Source: a virus
DNA length: 41,213 nucleotides
Direction: 5' to 3' (one strand)
IMG/VR virus record: IMGVR_UViG_3300042298_000153
Coordinates: 1 to 41,213 of that record
Of the stretch, positions 1-8,915 are shown in pieces; positions within the stretch are counted from its first letter, which is position 1; every line of letters starts with the position of its first letter. Position numbers and translations under genes: made by a program. The notes beneath the pieces are model-generated. The model worked only from the letters and a program-made list of their open reading frames with translations, did no database searches and was not told the DNA's origin.

Positions 1-2060
1 AAAACATTGGATTAAGGTTTGGTTATGATGGTTCAACCTACAATAAAGGAGCGGTATATTTTATTAGCAAAAGCGCAAATGGAGTAGGTGATTTAATATT
101 TGCTTTAAATAATTCTGAAAATAGTGCGAACGTATCGACATCTGACGAACGAATGCGCATTACCTCGGGCGGAAATGTGCTGATTGGAACAACCTCCGAC
201 AACGGAGCAAGGTTGCAGGTTAGTGGTAATGGGCATTTCAGTCAAGCAGATGCTAATGTATATATACAGAGTACCTCTGGCAGTGGTAAAAATTGGCAAT
301 TACAATCTTTTTCAGATGGCAACTTATACATAAATGTATCAGGAGTATTTTCAGCTTTAAGTCTAAACGGCTCCACAGGCGCAGCTACCTTCTCCTCTTC
401 GGTTACGGCTGGGGGTAATATACTTGGTGCTTCTATTATAATGACACCTGTAACTGCCAATCCTTCATCAACTGCTCCTGCTTTATATCAACCTGCAACT
501 GGTGAACTTGGAATAAATGTTAATGGTGGCGAACGAATGCGCATCTTCTCCGATGGCAATGTATTTATTGGTTCATCCCCATCCAACGCTGGCTTTAAGC
601 TAGACGTTAACGGAACAGGGAGGTTTAGTGGGAATGTTACAGTAGTAAGCTCATCGTCTTCAACTTCAATAGGAACAACAGGTCAAATACAGATAACTTC
701 ATCAACTGGTCTTGCAGCACCTGCTGGAGATATTTATTTACAATCTGTTATTGATAGTGCAACTCCAGGAGATAGAGGAACTGCTTTTGTAGTTCAAACA
801 GGTCGAACTTCTGGCATTGCAGAAAGATTTAGAATAGCCTCCACAGGCGCAGCTACCTTTAGTAGTGGAATTGCAACAAGTGGATATACTGCTAGTTCTA
901 GCTACGCAGCTATATTTAATGGTGCAGTAGGAATAGGAACTAGTACGCCTAGCACAACTGATAATTTAACACTTTCTTCAAGTACTGCATTTAATTTACA
1001 ACTAACTAACCCTGGAACAGGCGGTGTTACTTGGCAAATTGGCGCAACCAGTAATGATTATGGTTCTGGGGGTAATAGACTTGTTTTTACATACGGAAAC
1101 GCTTCAGCAAATTCGGTTTTAACTCTTGTGCAGTCAACAGGCAACGTTTTAATTGGAACCACAACTGATGCAAGCTATAAGCTAGATGTCAACGGAACTG
1201 GGCGGTTTAGTGCTGCTTCTACTGACTATGCTTTAACGTTACAAAATATACAAGATGACTCACAAGGTTTATTAGTAAGAGCAACAGACAATGATAGTAA
1301 TTTATACTTAATTAGAGCACAAAGTTCTAATTCTTCTACTTCTCAAACTTGGGTAGATAGATTTACATTAGCAAAAAATGGCGCAGCTACCTTCTCCTCT
1401 TCTGTAACGGCTAACGGAACATTATCTTTGCAAGCATCTGCTACAGGCTCTACTGCTACCCATGTGCCTGTATTTACTGCTGACCCTGCTTCTACAACTA
1501 GAAGCTTATTAACAAGAACGCTACAGGATTTCAAGTTTGATGTAGGTTCTTTTATTGCTAAGGGAGTTAGAAGCAACGCAGGTGACTATACAAGAACACT
1601 AGACAGTGTAAATGACTATAGCTTGTGGCAGGATAACTTTGATTGGCTTGCATCATACAATCAGTCTAAAGTAATTATTGAGGCTCAGACTACAGGTAAC
1701 ATTAATAGTAGTAACACCGCAGATAAGCAGCTAACTATTGGATGGGGAATTTCTTCTGACACTAACTTTAACGGAGATGATTATTGTACTGTCAATGTAC
1801 CTTTGGGAACAGGAGCAGTTGACTATAACGTCATAATAAATGGAACAATTACAATCACATCTAACTCCGAATTAAAAATGGTAATTAGAGTTCAGATAGC
1901 TAGTGGTAACGTTATAGAACAAAATGTTATGAGAATGGCAAATGTTACTGCTGCTGGAGCAATGTTGAACGCTGCTAAAAATATAGCATTCACTGGAAAG
2001 ATGAACGTAACAGGTACACATACTTGGAGTCAAAGACAAACATATTTAAGATTAAACTAA
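1..2060 (+). CDS. Tail fibre / receptor-binding protein, 5'-truncated
   Basis: The reading frame is open from base 3 to the stop at 2058-2060, so the gene starts upstream of the window; the first in-window ATG (153) is internal. At least 685 residues are visible. The protein is low-complexity, rich in Gly, Ser, Thr and Asn, and made of alternating modules: 'GNVLIGTT' followed by 'LDVNGTGRFS' (three copies) and 'GAATFSS' (three copies). Modules of this kind are common in fibre-like proteins of Bacteroidota phages and usually form trimeric beta-helical shafts. The last 200 residues (from about base 1440) lack the modules and look like a globular tip that would contact the host. No S74-type intramolecular chaperone or His-Asp-Asn motif was recognised. 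The role in host recognition is inferred from composition and from its position ahead of small accessory virion genes. Confidence 0.75.
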   Translation, partial: NIGLRFGYDGSTYNKGAVYFISKSANGVGDLIFALNNSENSANVSTSDERMRITSGGNVLIGTTSDNGARLQVSGNGHFSQADANVYIQSTSGSGKNWQLQSFSDGNLYINVSGVFSALSLNGSTGAATFSSSVTAGGNILGASIIMTPVTANPSSTAPALYQPATGELGINVNGGERMRIFSDGNVFIGSSPSNAGFKLDVNGTGRFSGNVTVVSSSSSTSIGTTGQIQITSSTGLAAPAGDIYLQSVIDSATPGDRGTAFVVQTGRTSGIAERFRIASTGAATFSSGIATSGYTASSSYAAIFNGAVGIGTSTPSTTDNLTLSSSTAFNLQLTNPGTGGVTWQIGATSNDYGSGGNRLVFTYGNASANSVLTLVQSTGNVLIGTTTDASYKLDVNGTGRFSAASTDYALTLQNIQDDSQGLLVRATDNDSNLYLIRAQSSNSSTSQTWVDRFTLAKNGAATFSSSVTANGTLSLQASATGSTATHVPVFTADPASTTRSLLTRTLQDFKFDVGSFIAKGVRSNAGDYTRTLDSVNDYSLWQDNFDWLASYNQSKVIIEAQTTGNINSSNTADKQLTIGWGISSDTNFNGDDYCTVNVPLGTGAVDYNVIINGTITITSNSELKMVIRVQIASGNVIEQNVMRMANVTAAGAMLNAAKNIAFTGKMNVTGTHTWSQRQTYLRLN
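171..1420 (+). repeat. Intragenic repeat modules of the tail fibre gene
   Basis: Three copies of a module encoding GN-V-IG followed by a LDVNGTGRFS-like end begin at about 171, 555 and 1140. Three copies encoding GAATFSS lie at about 376, 847 and 1380. Parts are nearly identical at the DNA level, for example 'GGCGCAGCTACCTT' near 378, 848 and 1381. Such segments can recombine and change shaft length. Confidence 0.75.
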
Positions 2061-2071
2061 AACAAAAACAC

Positions 2072-2395
2072 ATGAAAACAATCGAACCAGTATCCATTTG
2101 GGACAATGGACAAGTACTAGAGGCAAAGATTTTAAATGCCTATGCTGTAAATGTTACACTAGGAACAAGTGCGACATTTTACTATCAGCTATTTTCTCAA
2201 AATGAAAACTTATCTCAGGGCCCACAAATAGCGCAAGGAAACTTGAATATGTCAGGCGAGGCTTACGCACAATGGGAAGTGGACTCCTACGCATGGGACT
2301 GGGTAGCAGAACAACTGAACCTAACCATCACAGGTGACTATGTACCACCAGTGCCTCCAACTCCTGTACCTCCACAGCCTGAGACCGAAGAATAA
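2072..2395 (+). CDS. Small Pro-tailed virion-associated protein, hypothetical
   Basis: This 107-residue protein starts at ATG 2072, 11 bases after the fibre stop, in an A-rich leader. The same frame is open a little further back, but that part overlaps the fibre gene and is unlikely to be used. It begins MKTIEPVSIWDNGQ, has a beta-strand-like middle (NVTLGTSATFYYQLF) and ends in a Pro-rich, acidic tail (VPPVPPTPVPPQPETEE). The pattern 'GTSATFYYQL...G.A...W..D..' occurs in small proteins next to fibre genes in Bacteroidota phages. A fibre-accessory or assembly role is inferred from position only. Confidence 0.6.
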   Translation: MKTIEPVSIWDNGQVLEAKILNAYAVNVTLGTSATFYYQLFSQNENLSQGPQIAQGNLNMSGEAYAQWEVDSYAWDWVAEQLNLTITGDYVPPVPPTPVPPQPETEE

Positions 2396-2397
2396 TC

Positions 2398-2634
2398 ATG
2401 GCAAAAATAAGCTCATACTCAACAGATGCTACCGTATCTTACAGCGATAAGTTAATCGGTACCGATGCTCAGGATAGCAATATCACCAAGAACTACACTA
2501 TTGGTAGCATCCTAGCTATGCCTCTACCATCCGTGCCTGTCTACGCTAACAATACAGCGGCAAAGGCAGCAGGACTAGTGGCAGGGAATATTTACAGAAT
2601 TACAGGAACTGATACTGCCGGCATTGTTTGGTAG
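2398..2634 (+). CDS. Small structural protein, fibre-adjacent
   Basis: This 78-residue protein starts two bases after the previous stop. It begins MAKISSYSTDATVSYSDKL and contains DKLIGTDAQ followed by TKNYTIGSIL. Short proteins or N-terminal segments with this 'DKLIGTD...TKNYTIG' pattern recur in Bacteroidota phage tail proteins. It may be an independent small virion protein or the remnant of a longer fibre head: the C-terminus (AAGLVAGNIYRITGTDTAGIVW) resembles fibre segments that normally continue further. Function is not established. Confidence 0.6.
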   Translation: MAKISSYSTDATVSYSDKLIGTDAQDSNITKNYTIGSILAMPLPSVPVYANNTAAKAAGLVAGNIYRITGTDTAGIVW

Positions 2635-2662
2635 TACGTTCAATTAAATCAAATCTAATCTA

Positions 2663-2890
2663 ATGGACATAAGAAAGATATCGGTAGGCCCGGATTACAA
2701 GGGCAGCGCAATGCATTACATCGTGGGTCAGCGAATACTAGGCGACTCCAATGAAATACATTTAATTAAATTCGATGAGAAGAAGAACTCCTTCAAAGTA
2801 TTTATCATCAACGATAAATTAGAGGTAGTTCTTTGGAAAGAATTTAATTCTACTATACCCGTATCGGTCGAATACAATATTAATATCTAA
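2663..2890 (+). CDS. Hypothetical small protein
   Basis: This 75-residue protein begins MDIRKISVGPDYKGSAMHYI and has predicted beta strands (HLIKFDEKKNSFKVFIIN). Its TAA overlaps the ATG of the next gene (TAATG at 2888-2892), so the two are probably translationally coupled. No family was recognised. It is placed with the accessory genes between the fibre and terminase. Confidence 0.6.
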   Translation: MDIRKISVGPDYKGSAMHYIVGQRILGDSNEIHLIKFDEKKNSFKVFIINDKLEVVLWKEFNSTIPVSVEYNINI

Positions 2891-3453
2891 TGAAATCCCC
2901 ATTTTATTTTATTGCCAAACCCGTTAATGGGAAGAGGTACGACAATACAAAAGACATTGGTGGTGTAGAGCTAATAGTAAGCACATCTGAGGAGGACCAC
3001 AAGTTCTCCAACAGATTTGCTGAAGTAATGGAAACTCCGCTAGGATACAAAGGACCGATTCAAATTGGAGACATCCTACTCGTACACCACAATGTCTTTA
3101 AGTTTTACAACGACATGAAGGGTCGGCAAAAAAGCGGCAAGTCATTCTTTAAAGATGACCTGTTCTTTATTGAGCCCGACCAATTCTTTATGTACAAGAG
3201 CAAAGGAGTATGGAACGCTTACGATAGGTACTGCTTTGTCAAGCCTATCCCAGCAACGGAGAGCTACATTAAAAAGCCAATCAGTGAAGAACCTCTTGTT
3301 GGTATAATGAAGTACCCTAACCGTTACCTTTCAAAGCAAGGCATAAAAGAAGGCGATATGGTCTGCTTTACCCCTGATAGTGAATACGAGTTTACTGTTG
3401 ATGAAGAAAAACTTTACAGAATGTTTGACCATCAGATAACTATCAAGCTATGA
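2890..3453 (+). CDS. Tandem GroES-like co-chaperonin (putative)
   Basis: This 187-residue protein appears to hold two GroES-like folds. Domain 1 (about residues 5-103) opens FYFIAKPV, carries a mobile-loop-like GGVELIV at 24-30 (GroES has GGIVLT), then IQIGDILLV at 57-65, matching the GroES '-vGDiVif' strand. Domain 2 (about 114-187) opens with CFVKPI, lacks the Gly-Gly loop, and has GIKEGDMVCF at 151-160 followed by DEEKLYRMFDHQI, matching the 'vGD.Vlf...i.geeyl.v.e.dI' end of GroES. Phage co-chaperonins such as T4 gp31 replace host GroES for capsid folding, which would fit a gene just upstream of the head module. It overlaps its neighbours at both ends (TAATG and ATGA). The assignment rests on motif reading, not on a search. 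Confidence 0.5.
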   Translation: MKSPFYFIAKPVNGKRYDNTKDIGGVELIVSTSEEDHKFSNRFAEVMETPLGYKGPIQIGDILLVHHNVFKFYNDMKGRQKSGKSFFKDDLFFIEPDQFFMYKSKGVWNAYDRYCFVKPIPATESYIKKPISEEPLVGIMKYPNRYLSKQGIKEGDMVCFTPDSEYEFTVDEEKLYRMFDHQITIKL

Positions 3454-3926
3454 ATTTACTATCTTTTGACAACGTACTCCAAGACCCGACACATTATGTC
3501 TCAGAAATTTATTTATACGGGTTTCAGGACGTGGCAGATGGACAGCACGTCTTTAGAAACATACAGCCTAGAGGAATTCACGATGACTTTGCCAAATTTG
3601 TATCTAAACTATTTCCTGACTATAGAGTAGAGCTTAATTTTGTGAGGAGGTCTCCATTAAATCAGGAGGAGCCAAATTTTATCCATACGGATGAAATGAT
3701 GGGAGACATCACTTGCATACTCTATTTGAATGAGATGTCTCCAGTTGAAGACGGGACCACAATATATGACGAGGACAACAACCCGTTAGTCGTGGTCTAT
3801 TCAAAGTTCAATAGAATGATTGCTTTTGACTCTGGCCTACCACACTCTAGGAATTTGTTTGAGAACTTTGGCGAAGGTGAATCAGCTAGATTAATTCAAG
3901 TTGCATTCTTGAGGTACAAGCTATGA
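3450..3926 (+). CDS. 2-oxoglutarate/Fe(II) oxygenase-like protein
   Basis: This 158-residue protein carries the facial-triad pattern of the 2OG-Fe(II) dioxygenase fold: His79-x-Asp81 in NFIHTDEMMGDITCILYLNE, a distal His132 in GLPHSRN, and Arg147 about 15 residues later in ESARLIQVAF, placed to bind the 2OG carboxylate. It looks like the prolyl-hydroxylase/DUF6445-type branch. Such enzymes hydroxylate proteins or small molecules; the substrate cannot be read from the sequence. The start overlaps the co-chaperonin stop (ATGA) and the stop overlaps the next start (ATGA), so it is expressed with late genes and may modify a virion or host protein. Confidence 0.65.
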   Translation: MNLLSFDNVLQDPTHYVSEIYLYGFQDVADGQHVFRNIQPRGIHDDFAKFVSKLFPDYRVELNFVRRSPLNQEEPNFIHTDEMMGDITCILYLNEMSPVEDGTTIYDEDNNPLVVVYSKFNRMIAFDSGLPHSRNLFENFGEGESARLIQVAFLRYKL

Positions 3927-4213
3927 GAGATTCGAAAGAAATTAAGCTTAGAATTATTAATGCAGGCTACAAGGCTGTAGACGAATTGATTAAGGTGGCC
4001 GAAGAGAGCGTGGTAAAGAGTGGGGATGAGGACGGTGAGCTTGCAGCTGACAGATTAAAGAATGCAGCAGCCACAAAGAAGCTAGCAATATTTGATGCGT
4101 TTGAGATTCTCAATAGAATAGAGTCAGAGAAAGAGGGCCTAGAGGCGATAGACAAAGGGATAAGTAGAACTGATACTAAACAAGGGTTTGCAGAGCGAAG
4201 GTCAAAGCAGTAG
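3923..4213 (+). CDS. Small pre-terminase protein, possible TerS
   Basis: This 96-residue, helical, highly charged protein (MRDSKEIKLRIINAGYKAVDELIKV; AADRLKNAAATKKLAIFDAFEIL) lies directly upstream of, and overlaps, the large terminase gene. Position and helical content would fit a small terminase subunit, but no helix-turn-helix or oligomerisation motif is recognised, so this is a position-based guess. Genes of similar size and composition are common at this place in Bacteroidota phages. Confidence 0.55.
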   Translation: MRDSKEIKLRIINAGYKAVDELIKVAEESVVKSGDEDGELAADRLKNAAATKKLAIFDAFEILNRIESEKEGLEAIDKGISRTDTKQGFAERRSKQ

Positions 4214-6437
4214 TCTGTGTAGGGTAATAAAGGATTGTATTCCTCCTGCAGTAATCTCTAATAAGAATAGAGTGATGTCGTGGCTCTATGGTTACAATGA
4301 GCAGTACGATGTCGTTGTCATTTCTAAGACAGGCAAGATTGGTGAGGTGGTAGAGATATCAGGGCTAAAGATTGCGCTGCCGGCTACGCCTGAAAAGTGT
4401 TTTCAAAGACACCCATCTAAGGCTGAACAGTATTGGGAGAGAGAAGATATCCCCAAGGAATTGGCAAAGATTCAGTCCATCTTTCAATGGAACGAAAAGC
4501 CAAGGGAGTTCAAGGACCGATGGGTGGACTACATCGAGCAAGAGTTTGACTACAGAGAGAACGGGTATTGGTTCATGAATAATGGTGTCAAGACCTACAT
4601 CACAGGCTCGCACTATATGTATCTGCAGTGGTCCAGTATTGACGTAGGCTACCCCGACTTCCGTGAAGCCAACCGCATCTATTGGCTATTTTGGGAAGCC
4701 TGTCGCGCTGACCCAAGGTCATTCGGCATGGTCTATCTAAAGATTAGACGCTCAGGGTTCTCGTTCATGTCATCATCTGAGTGCGTCAACATAGGCACGC
4801 TCGCGCGCGACTCTCGTATTGGCATCCTGTCTAAGACTGGTGCCGATGCTAAGAAGATGTTCACCGACAAGGTGGTGCCAATCAATAGCCGTCTGCCATT
4901 CTTCTTCAAGCCTATCATGGACGGTATGGACAAGCCAAAGACAGAGTTGGCGTTTAGAATCCCTGCGTCCAAGATTACTAAGAAGAATATGTATGAGTCT
5001 GACGACAATGAGATTGAAGGACTCGACACCACCATTGACTGGAAGAATACAGAAGACAACTCATACGATGGTGAGAAGTTGTTGTTCTTGGCTCATGACG
5101 AATCAGGAAAGTGGACTAAGCCTGTAAACATTAAAGAAAACTGGCGTGTAACCAAGACCTGTCTACGTTTGGGTAGCAAGATTATCGGCAAGTGCATGAT
5201 GGGTTCAACATCAAATGCGCTGAATAAAGGCGGTCAGAACTTCAAAGACATATACGAAGAGTCAAACGTAAAGACTCGTAACGCCAACGGTCAAACTAAA
5301 AGTGGGCTGTACGCCATATTCATTCCAATGGAGTGGAACATGGAAGGCTTTATTGACCTGTATGGCCACCCAGTTTTTAATAAGCCAAGCGCGCACATCA
5401 AAGGAGTGGATGGCAATTGGATTACCAATGGAGCCATTGACTACTGGAACGCTGAAGTTGAGTCATTAAAGAATGACCCTGACGCATTGAACGAATTCTA
5501 TCGTCAGTTTCCTCGCACAGAGAGCCACGCGTTCCGTGACGAGAGCAAGTCATCCATCTTTAACTTGACCAAAATATATCAGCAGATTGATTACAATGAC
5601 TCCATGATTAAGGAGCACTACCTTACTAGGGGCTCTTTCTCTTGGAAGGATGGCATTAAAGATACAGTAGTCATTTGGACCCCTGACCCAAGGGGCAGGT
5701 TCAATATAAGCTGGTTCCCACCAAAACATTTGCAGAATAATGTACACTTACGTAATGGCATTAAGTGCCCCGGAAATGAACATATTGGGTCATTTGGATG
5801 TGATTCATACGATATATCTGCTGTGGTTGGCGGACGTGGTTCTAACGGAGCCCTTCATGGAATGACCAAGTTCCACATGGACGAGGGCCCAACAAATGAG
5901 TTCTTCTTAGAGTACATAGCAAGACCACAGACTGCAGAGATATTCTTCGAAGAGGTGTTGATGGCCTGTGTGTTTTATGGTATGCCTATATTGGTAGAAA
6001 ACAATAAACCGAGATTGTTGTATCACTTAAAGAATAGAGGATACAGAGGGTTTTCAATTAATAGACCTGACAAACAATTCGCTAAATTGACAAAGACTGA
6101 ACGAGAATTAGGCGGCATACCTAACTCATCAGAAGATGTGAAGCAGTCACACGCGTCAGCGATTGAGTCTTACATTGAAAAATTTGTGGGCCTTGACCTA
6201 GAGGGTAAGTACAGAGATGCCGACCTAATGGGGACAATGCCTTTCACAAGAACGCTTGAGGATTGGGCCAAATTTGACATAAATGATAGAACAAGATTTG
6301 ATGCTTGTATTAGCTCAGGTCTTGCTATAATGGCCAATCAGAAGCACCTGTACGTGCCTGAAAAAAAAGAATCGAAATTAATTATTAACTTCGCTAAATA
6401 TAAGAACGAAGGGACATTAAGTCAATTGGACAAATGA
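4188..6437 (+). CDS. terL: Terminase large subunit (packaging ATPase-nuclease)
   Basis: This protein drives DNA into the prohead and cuts the concatemer. Numbering is from TTG 4188. The ATPase domain has an aberrant Walker A (KIRRSGFSFMSS from Lys185, with no GK[ST]), a Walker B with catalytic Glu (LLFLAHDES, Asp304-Glu305) and a coupling motif (MMGSTSN). The RNase H-like nuclease domain has acidic residues Asp539 and Asp542 (GCDSYD), Glu604 (ILVENNKP) and Asp705 (RFDACISSG). The frame is stopped at 4161, so the start must lie between there and ATG 4275. I use TTG 4188 because the segment PPAVISNKNRV ahead of MSWLYGY looks like part of the family; ATG 4275 is the alternative. The 3' end overlaps the portal gene (ATGA). 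Confidence 0.9.
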   Translation: MQSEGQSSSLCRVIKDCIPPAVISNKNRVMSWLYGYNEQYDVVVISKTGKIGEVVEISGLKIALPATPEKCFQRHPSKAEQYWEREDIPKELAKIQSIFQWNEKPREFKDRWVDYIEQEFDYRENGYWFMNNGVKTYITGSHYMYLQWSSIDVGYPDFREANRIYWLFWEACRADPRSFGMVYLKIRRSGFSFMSSSECVNIGTLARDSRIGILSKTGADAKKMFTDKVVPINSRLPFFFKPIMDGMDKPKTELAFRIPASKITKKNMYESDDNEIEGLDTTIDWKNTEDNSYDGEKLLFLAHDESGKWTKPVNIKENWRVTKTCLRLGSKIIGKCMMGSTSNALNKGGQNFKDIYEESNVKTRNANGQTKSGLYAIFIPMEWNMEGFIDLYGHPVFNKPSAHIKGVDGNWITNGAIDYWNAEVESLKNDPDALNEFYRQFPRTESHAFRDESKSSIFNLTKIYQQIDYNDSMIKEHYLTRGSFSWKDGIKDTVVIWTPDPRGRFNISWFPPKHLQNNVHLRNGIKCPGNEHIGSFGCDSYDISAVVGGRGSNGALHGMTKFHMDEGPTNEFFLEYIARPQTAEIFFEEVLMACVFYGMPILVENNKPRLLYHLKNRGYRGFSINRPDKQFAKLTKTERELGGIPNSSEDVKQSHASAIESYIEKFVGLDLEGKYRDADLMGTMPFTRTLEDWAKFDINDRTRFDACISSGLAIMANQKHLYVPEKKESKLIINFAKYKNEGTLSQLDK

Positions 6438-8869
6438 AAAATATAACCATAGAAATAAATGCGGTATCTTTTCCTAGTCAGTTAGCTACTGACGCAGAAA
6501 AAGCATCGGATACCTTCGGTCTACAAGTTGGTCAAGCAATACAATACGAGTGGTTTAGAAAAGATGGTAGCTCTTGTAGATACTATGGACAGTGGCAAGA
6601 CTTTAGAAGATTAAGACTATATGCTCGTGGAGAGCAGCCCATTGGTAAATATAAAAATGAATTAGCTATTGACGGAGACTTGTCTTATTTAAACCTAGAC
6701 TGGACTCCTGTTCCTATTCTACCAAAGTTTATTGACATTGTTGTGAATGGTATGTCTGACCGACTATTTAAGGTTAAGGCATACGCTCAGGATGCAATGT
6801 CTCAAGCGAAGCGAAGCAAGTATCAAGACATGGTTGAGGGGCAGATGATTTCAAAACCTGTCCTTGAGATTATTCAAGAGAAGACGGGCATAAATCCATT
6901 TATGATGGACCCTGAAAATCTTCCTGAAACAGACGAAGAGTTGTCACTATATATGCAGCTTAACTATAAGCCTGCTATTGAGATTGCTGAGGAAGAAGCC
7001 ATCAATACCATCTTTGACGAGAATCATTATGATGATACTCGAAAGAGATTGAATTATGACATTACTACTATTGGTATTGGCATTGCCAAGCATGAGTTTT
7101 TACAGGGGACTGGCGTGCAGGTGTCTTATGTAGACCCAGCCAATGTTGTATACAGCTACACTGAGGACCCATTCTTTAAGGATTGCTTCTATTGGGGTGA
7201 GATTAAGACCATGCCAATTACTGAGCTGATGAAGATTGACCAGTCTCTTACAAGAGAGGACTTGCAACAAATCACGCAGTACAGCCAAGCATGGTATGAC
7301 TACTACAATGTGGCGCAGTTCTACGAGAACAGTATGTTCTTTAGAGATACCTGTACTCTTTTATACTTTAACTACAAGACCACAAAGAAAATCGTCTACA
7401 AGAAGAAGAATCTTGAAGGCGGTGGGTCAAGAGTAATTGAGAAGGACGAGAACTTCAACCCTCCTACAGAGATGATGGAGGAAGGTAACTTCGAAAAGAT
7501 TGAGAAGACCATTGACGTATGGTACGATGGTATCATGGTAATGGGTACCAATATTTTATTGCAGTGGAAGATGTCTGAGAACATGGTTCGACCTAAGTCG
7601 GCATCTCAGCACGCATTGCCTAACTATGTGGCTTGCGCTCCACGTATGTACAAGGGTGTGATTGAGTCGTTGTGCAGAAGGATGATACCTTTTGCTGACT
7701 TGATTCAAATCACTCACCTCAAGCTACAGCAGGTGATTGCACGTACCGTGCCTGATGGTGTATTCATTGATGCGGATGGATTGAATGAGATTGACTTGGG
7801 AACAGGCAACGCTTATAACCCTGAGGATGCATTGAGGCTATACTTCCAAACAGGTAGTGTTATTGGCCGAAGCTACACTCAGGATGGAGACTTTAACAAC
7901 GCTAGAGTTCCTATCCAGCAGTTGAGCTCCAACTCAGGGGCTAGCAAGACTCAGATGCTAATCACCAATATGAACCATTATATTGACATGATTAGGTCTG
8001 TGACTGGTCTAAATGAGGCTAGAGACGGCTCTACGCCTGACCCTAACTCTTTGGTTGGTCTACAGAAATTGGCAGCGCTGAACTCAAATACTGCAACAAG
8101 ACACATTCTTGATGCGTCATTGTATTTGTTCCGCTCATTGTCTGAGGCTTTGACTTACAGAGTTGCTGACATCTTAGAGTACTCAGACTTCAAGGAAGAG
8201 TTTGCGAATCAAATCGGTAAGTATAACGTCTCTATCTTGAATGAGATTAAGGACTTATACATTTATGACTTTGGTATCTTCATCGAGGTGTCTCCTGATG
8301 AAGAGCAAAAGGCTCAGCTAGAGGCCAACATTCAGATGGCATTGTCTAAGGGCGATATCAACCTTGAGGACGCTATTGACATTCGTGAGATTAGAAACAT
8401 CAAGCTTGCCAATCAGCTATTGAAGCTAAAGCGTGTTAAACTGCAGGAGCGTGAGGAAAAGATGGCTATGCAGAAGCAGGCCATGATTGCTCAGCAGCAA
8501 CTACAGGCTCAGCAGTTGGCCGCTGAAACGGCAATGCAAAAGCTAGAGATGGAGACAAGAGCTAAGATGCAGATTAAGCAAGCCGAGGTGGCTTTTGATA
8601 TGCAGAAAGCTGAGAAAGAAGCTGCTCTTAAATCTCAATTGATGAGAGAAGAGTTTGATTACAATCTTCAGCTTAGAAGTATGGATGTTACTAATTTGAC
8701 TGAAAGAGAGAAGATGAAGGAAGACGCCAAGGCAAAAAGAATTAGCCAGCAGAATACCGAGCAATCTAAATTAATTAATCAACGAAAGAACAATCTTCCT
8801 CCTTTGAGTTTCGAATCAAATGAAGACAGCTTAGATGGCTTTGATTTGGCTGAATTTGAGCCTCGATAA
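6434..8869 (+). CDS. Portal protein
   Basis: This 811-residue protein forms the dodecameric DNA gate at one capsid vertex and docks the terminase and neck. It follows terL with an ATGA overlap, the standard order. The body has portal-like features: YVDPANVVYSYTED, a long central region with many Asn/Tyr, and VTGLNEARDGSTPDPNSLVG, a conserved stretch near the tunnel region of crAss-type portals. From about residue 670 the protein becomes a Gln/Met-rich coiled coil (QKQAMIAQQQLQAQQLAAE) that would form an elongated barrel projecting into the head. It ends in an acidic segment (DSLDGFDLAEFEPR). Size and architecture match podoviral portals with a long C-terminal barrel. Confidence 0.85.
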   Translation: MKNITIEINAVSFPSQLATDAEKASDTFGLQVGQAIQYEWFRKDGSSCRYYGQWQDFRRLRLYARGEQPIGKYKNELAIDGDLSYLNLDWTPVPILPKFIDIVVNGMSDRLFKVKAYAQDAMSQAKRSKYQDMVEGQMISKPVLEIIQEKTGINPFMMDPENLPETDEELSLYMQLNYKPAIEIAEEEAINTIFDENHYDDTRKRLNYDITTIGIGIAKHEFLQGTGVQVSYVDPANVVYSYTEDPFFKDCFYWGEIKTMPITELMKIDQSLTREDLQQITQYSQAWYDYYNVAQFYENSMFFRDTCTLLYFNYKTTKKIVYKKKNLEGGGSRVIEKDENFNPPTEMMEEGNFEKIEKTIDVWYDGIMVMGTNILLQWKMSENMVRPKSASQHALPNYVACAPRMYKGVIESLCRRMIPFADLIQITHLKLQQVIARTVPDGVFIDADGLNEIDLGTGNAYNPEDALRLYFQTGSVIGRSYTQDGDFNNARVPIQQLSSNSGASKTQMLITNMNHYIDMIRSVTGLNEARDGSTPDPNSLVGLQKLAALNSNTATRHILDASLYLFRSLSEALTYRVADILEYSDFKEEFANQIGKYNVSILNEIKDLYIYDFGIFIEVSPDEEQKAQLEANIQMALSKGDINLEDAIDIREIRNIKLANQLLKLKRVKLQEREEKMAMQKQAMIAQQQLQAQQLAAETAMQKLEMETRAKMQIKQAEVAFDMQKAEKEAALKSQLMREEFDYNLQLRSMDVTNLTEREKMKEDAKAKRISQQNTEQSKLINQRKNNLPPLSFESNEDSLDGFDLAEFEPR

Positions 8870-8887
8870 AATGTTAAAATAATTAAT

Positions 8888-8895
8888 TAAGTTTG
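8888..8895 (+). promoter_or_regulatory. TAnnTTTG -7 element before scaffold/capsid genes
   Basis: TAAGTTTG matches the Bacteroidota housekeeping -7 consensus TAnnTTTG and lies in the 46-base gap between portal and scaffold genes, 20 bases upstream of the scaffold ATG. The nearest upstream TTTG is 29 bases away, outside the usual 17-23 spacing, so the call is weak. An extra late promoter for scaffold and capsid would make sense because these proteins are needed in bulk. Confidence 0.35.
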
Positions 8896-8915
8896 TACAA
8901 ATAAAATCTAATAAA

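Noticed and set aside
1-2060. Diversity-generating retroelement variable region in the tail fibre
   Set aside because: No reverse transcriptase gene, template repeat or adenine-biased variation partner is in the window; the repeats are ordinary shaft modules.
153-2060. ATG 153 as the true start of the tail fibre gene
   Set aside because: The frame is open and fibre-like in composition upstream to base 3, and ATG 153 begins inside a repeat module.
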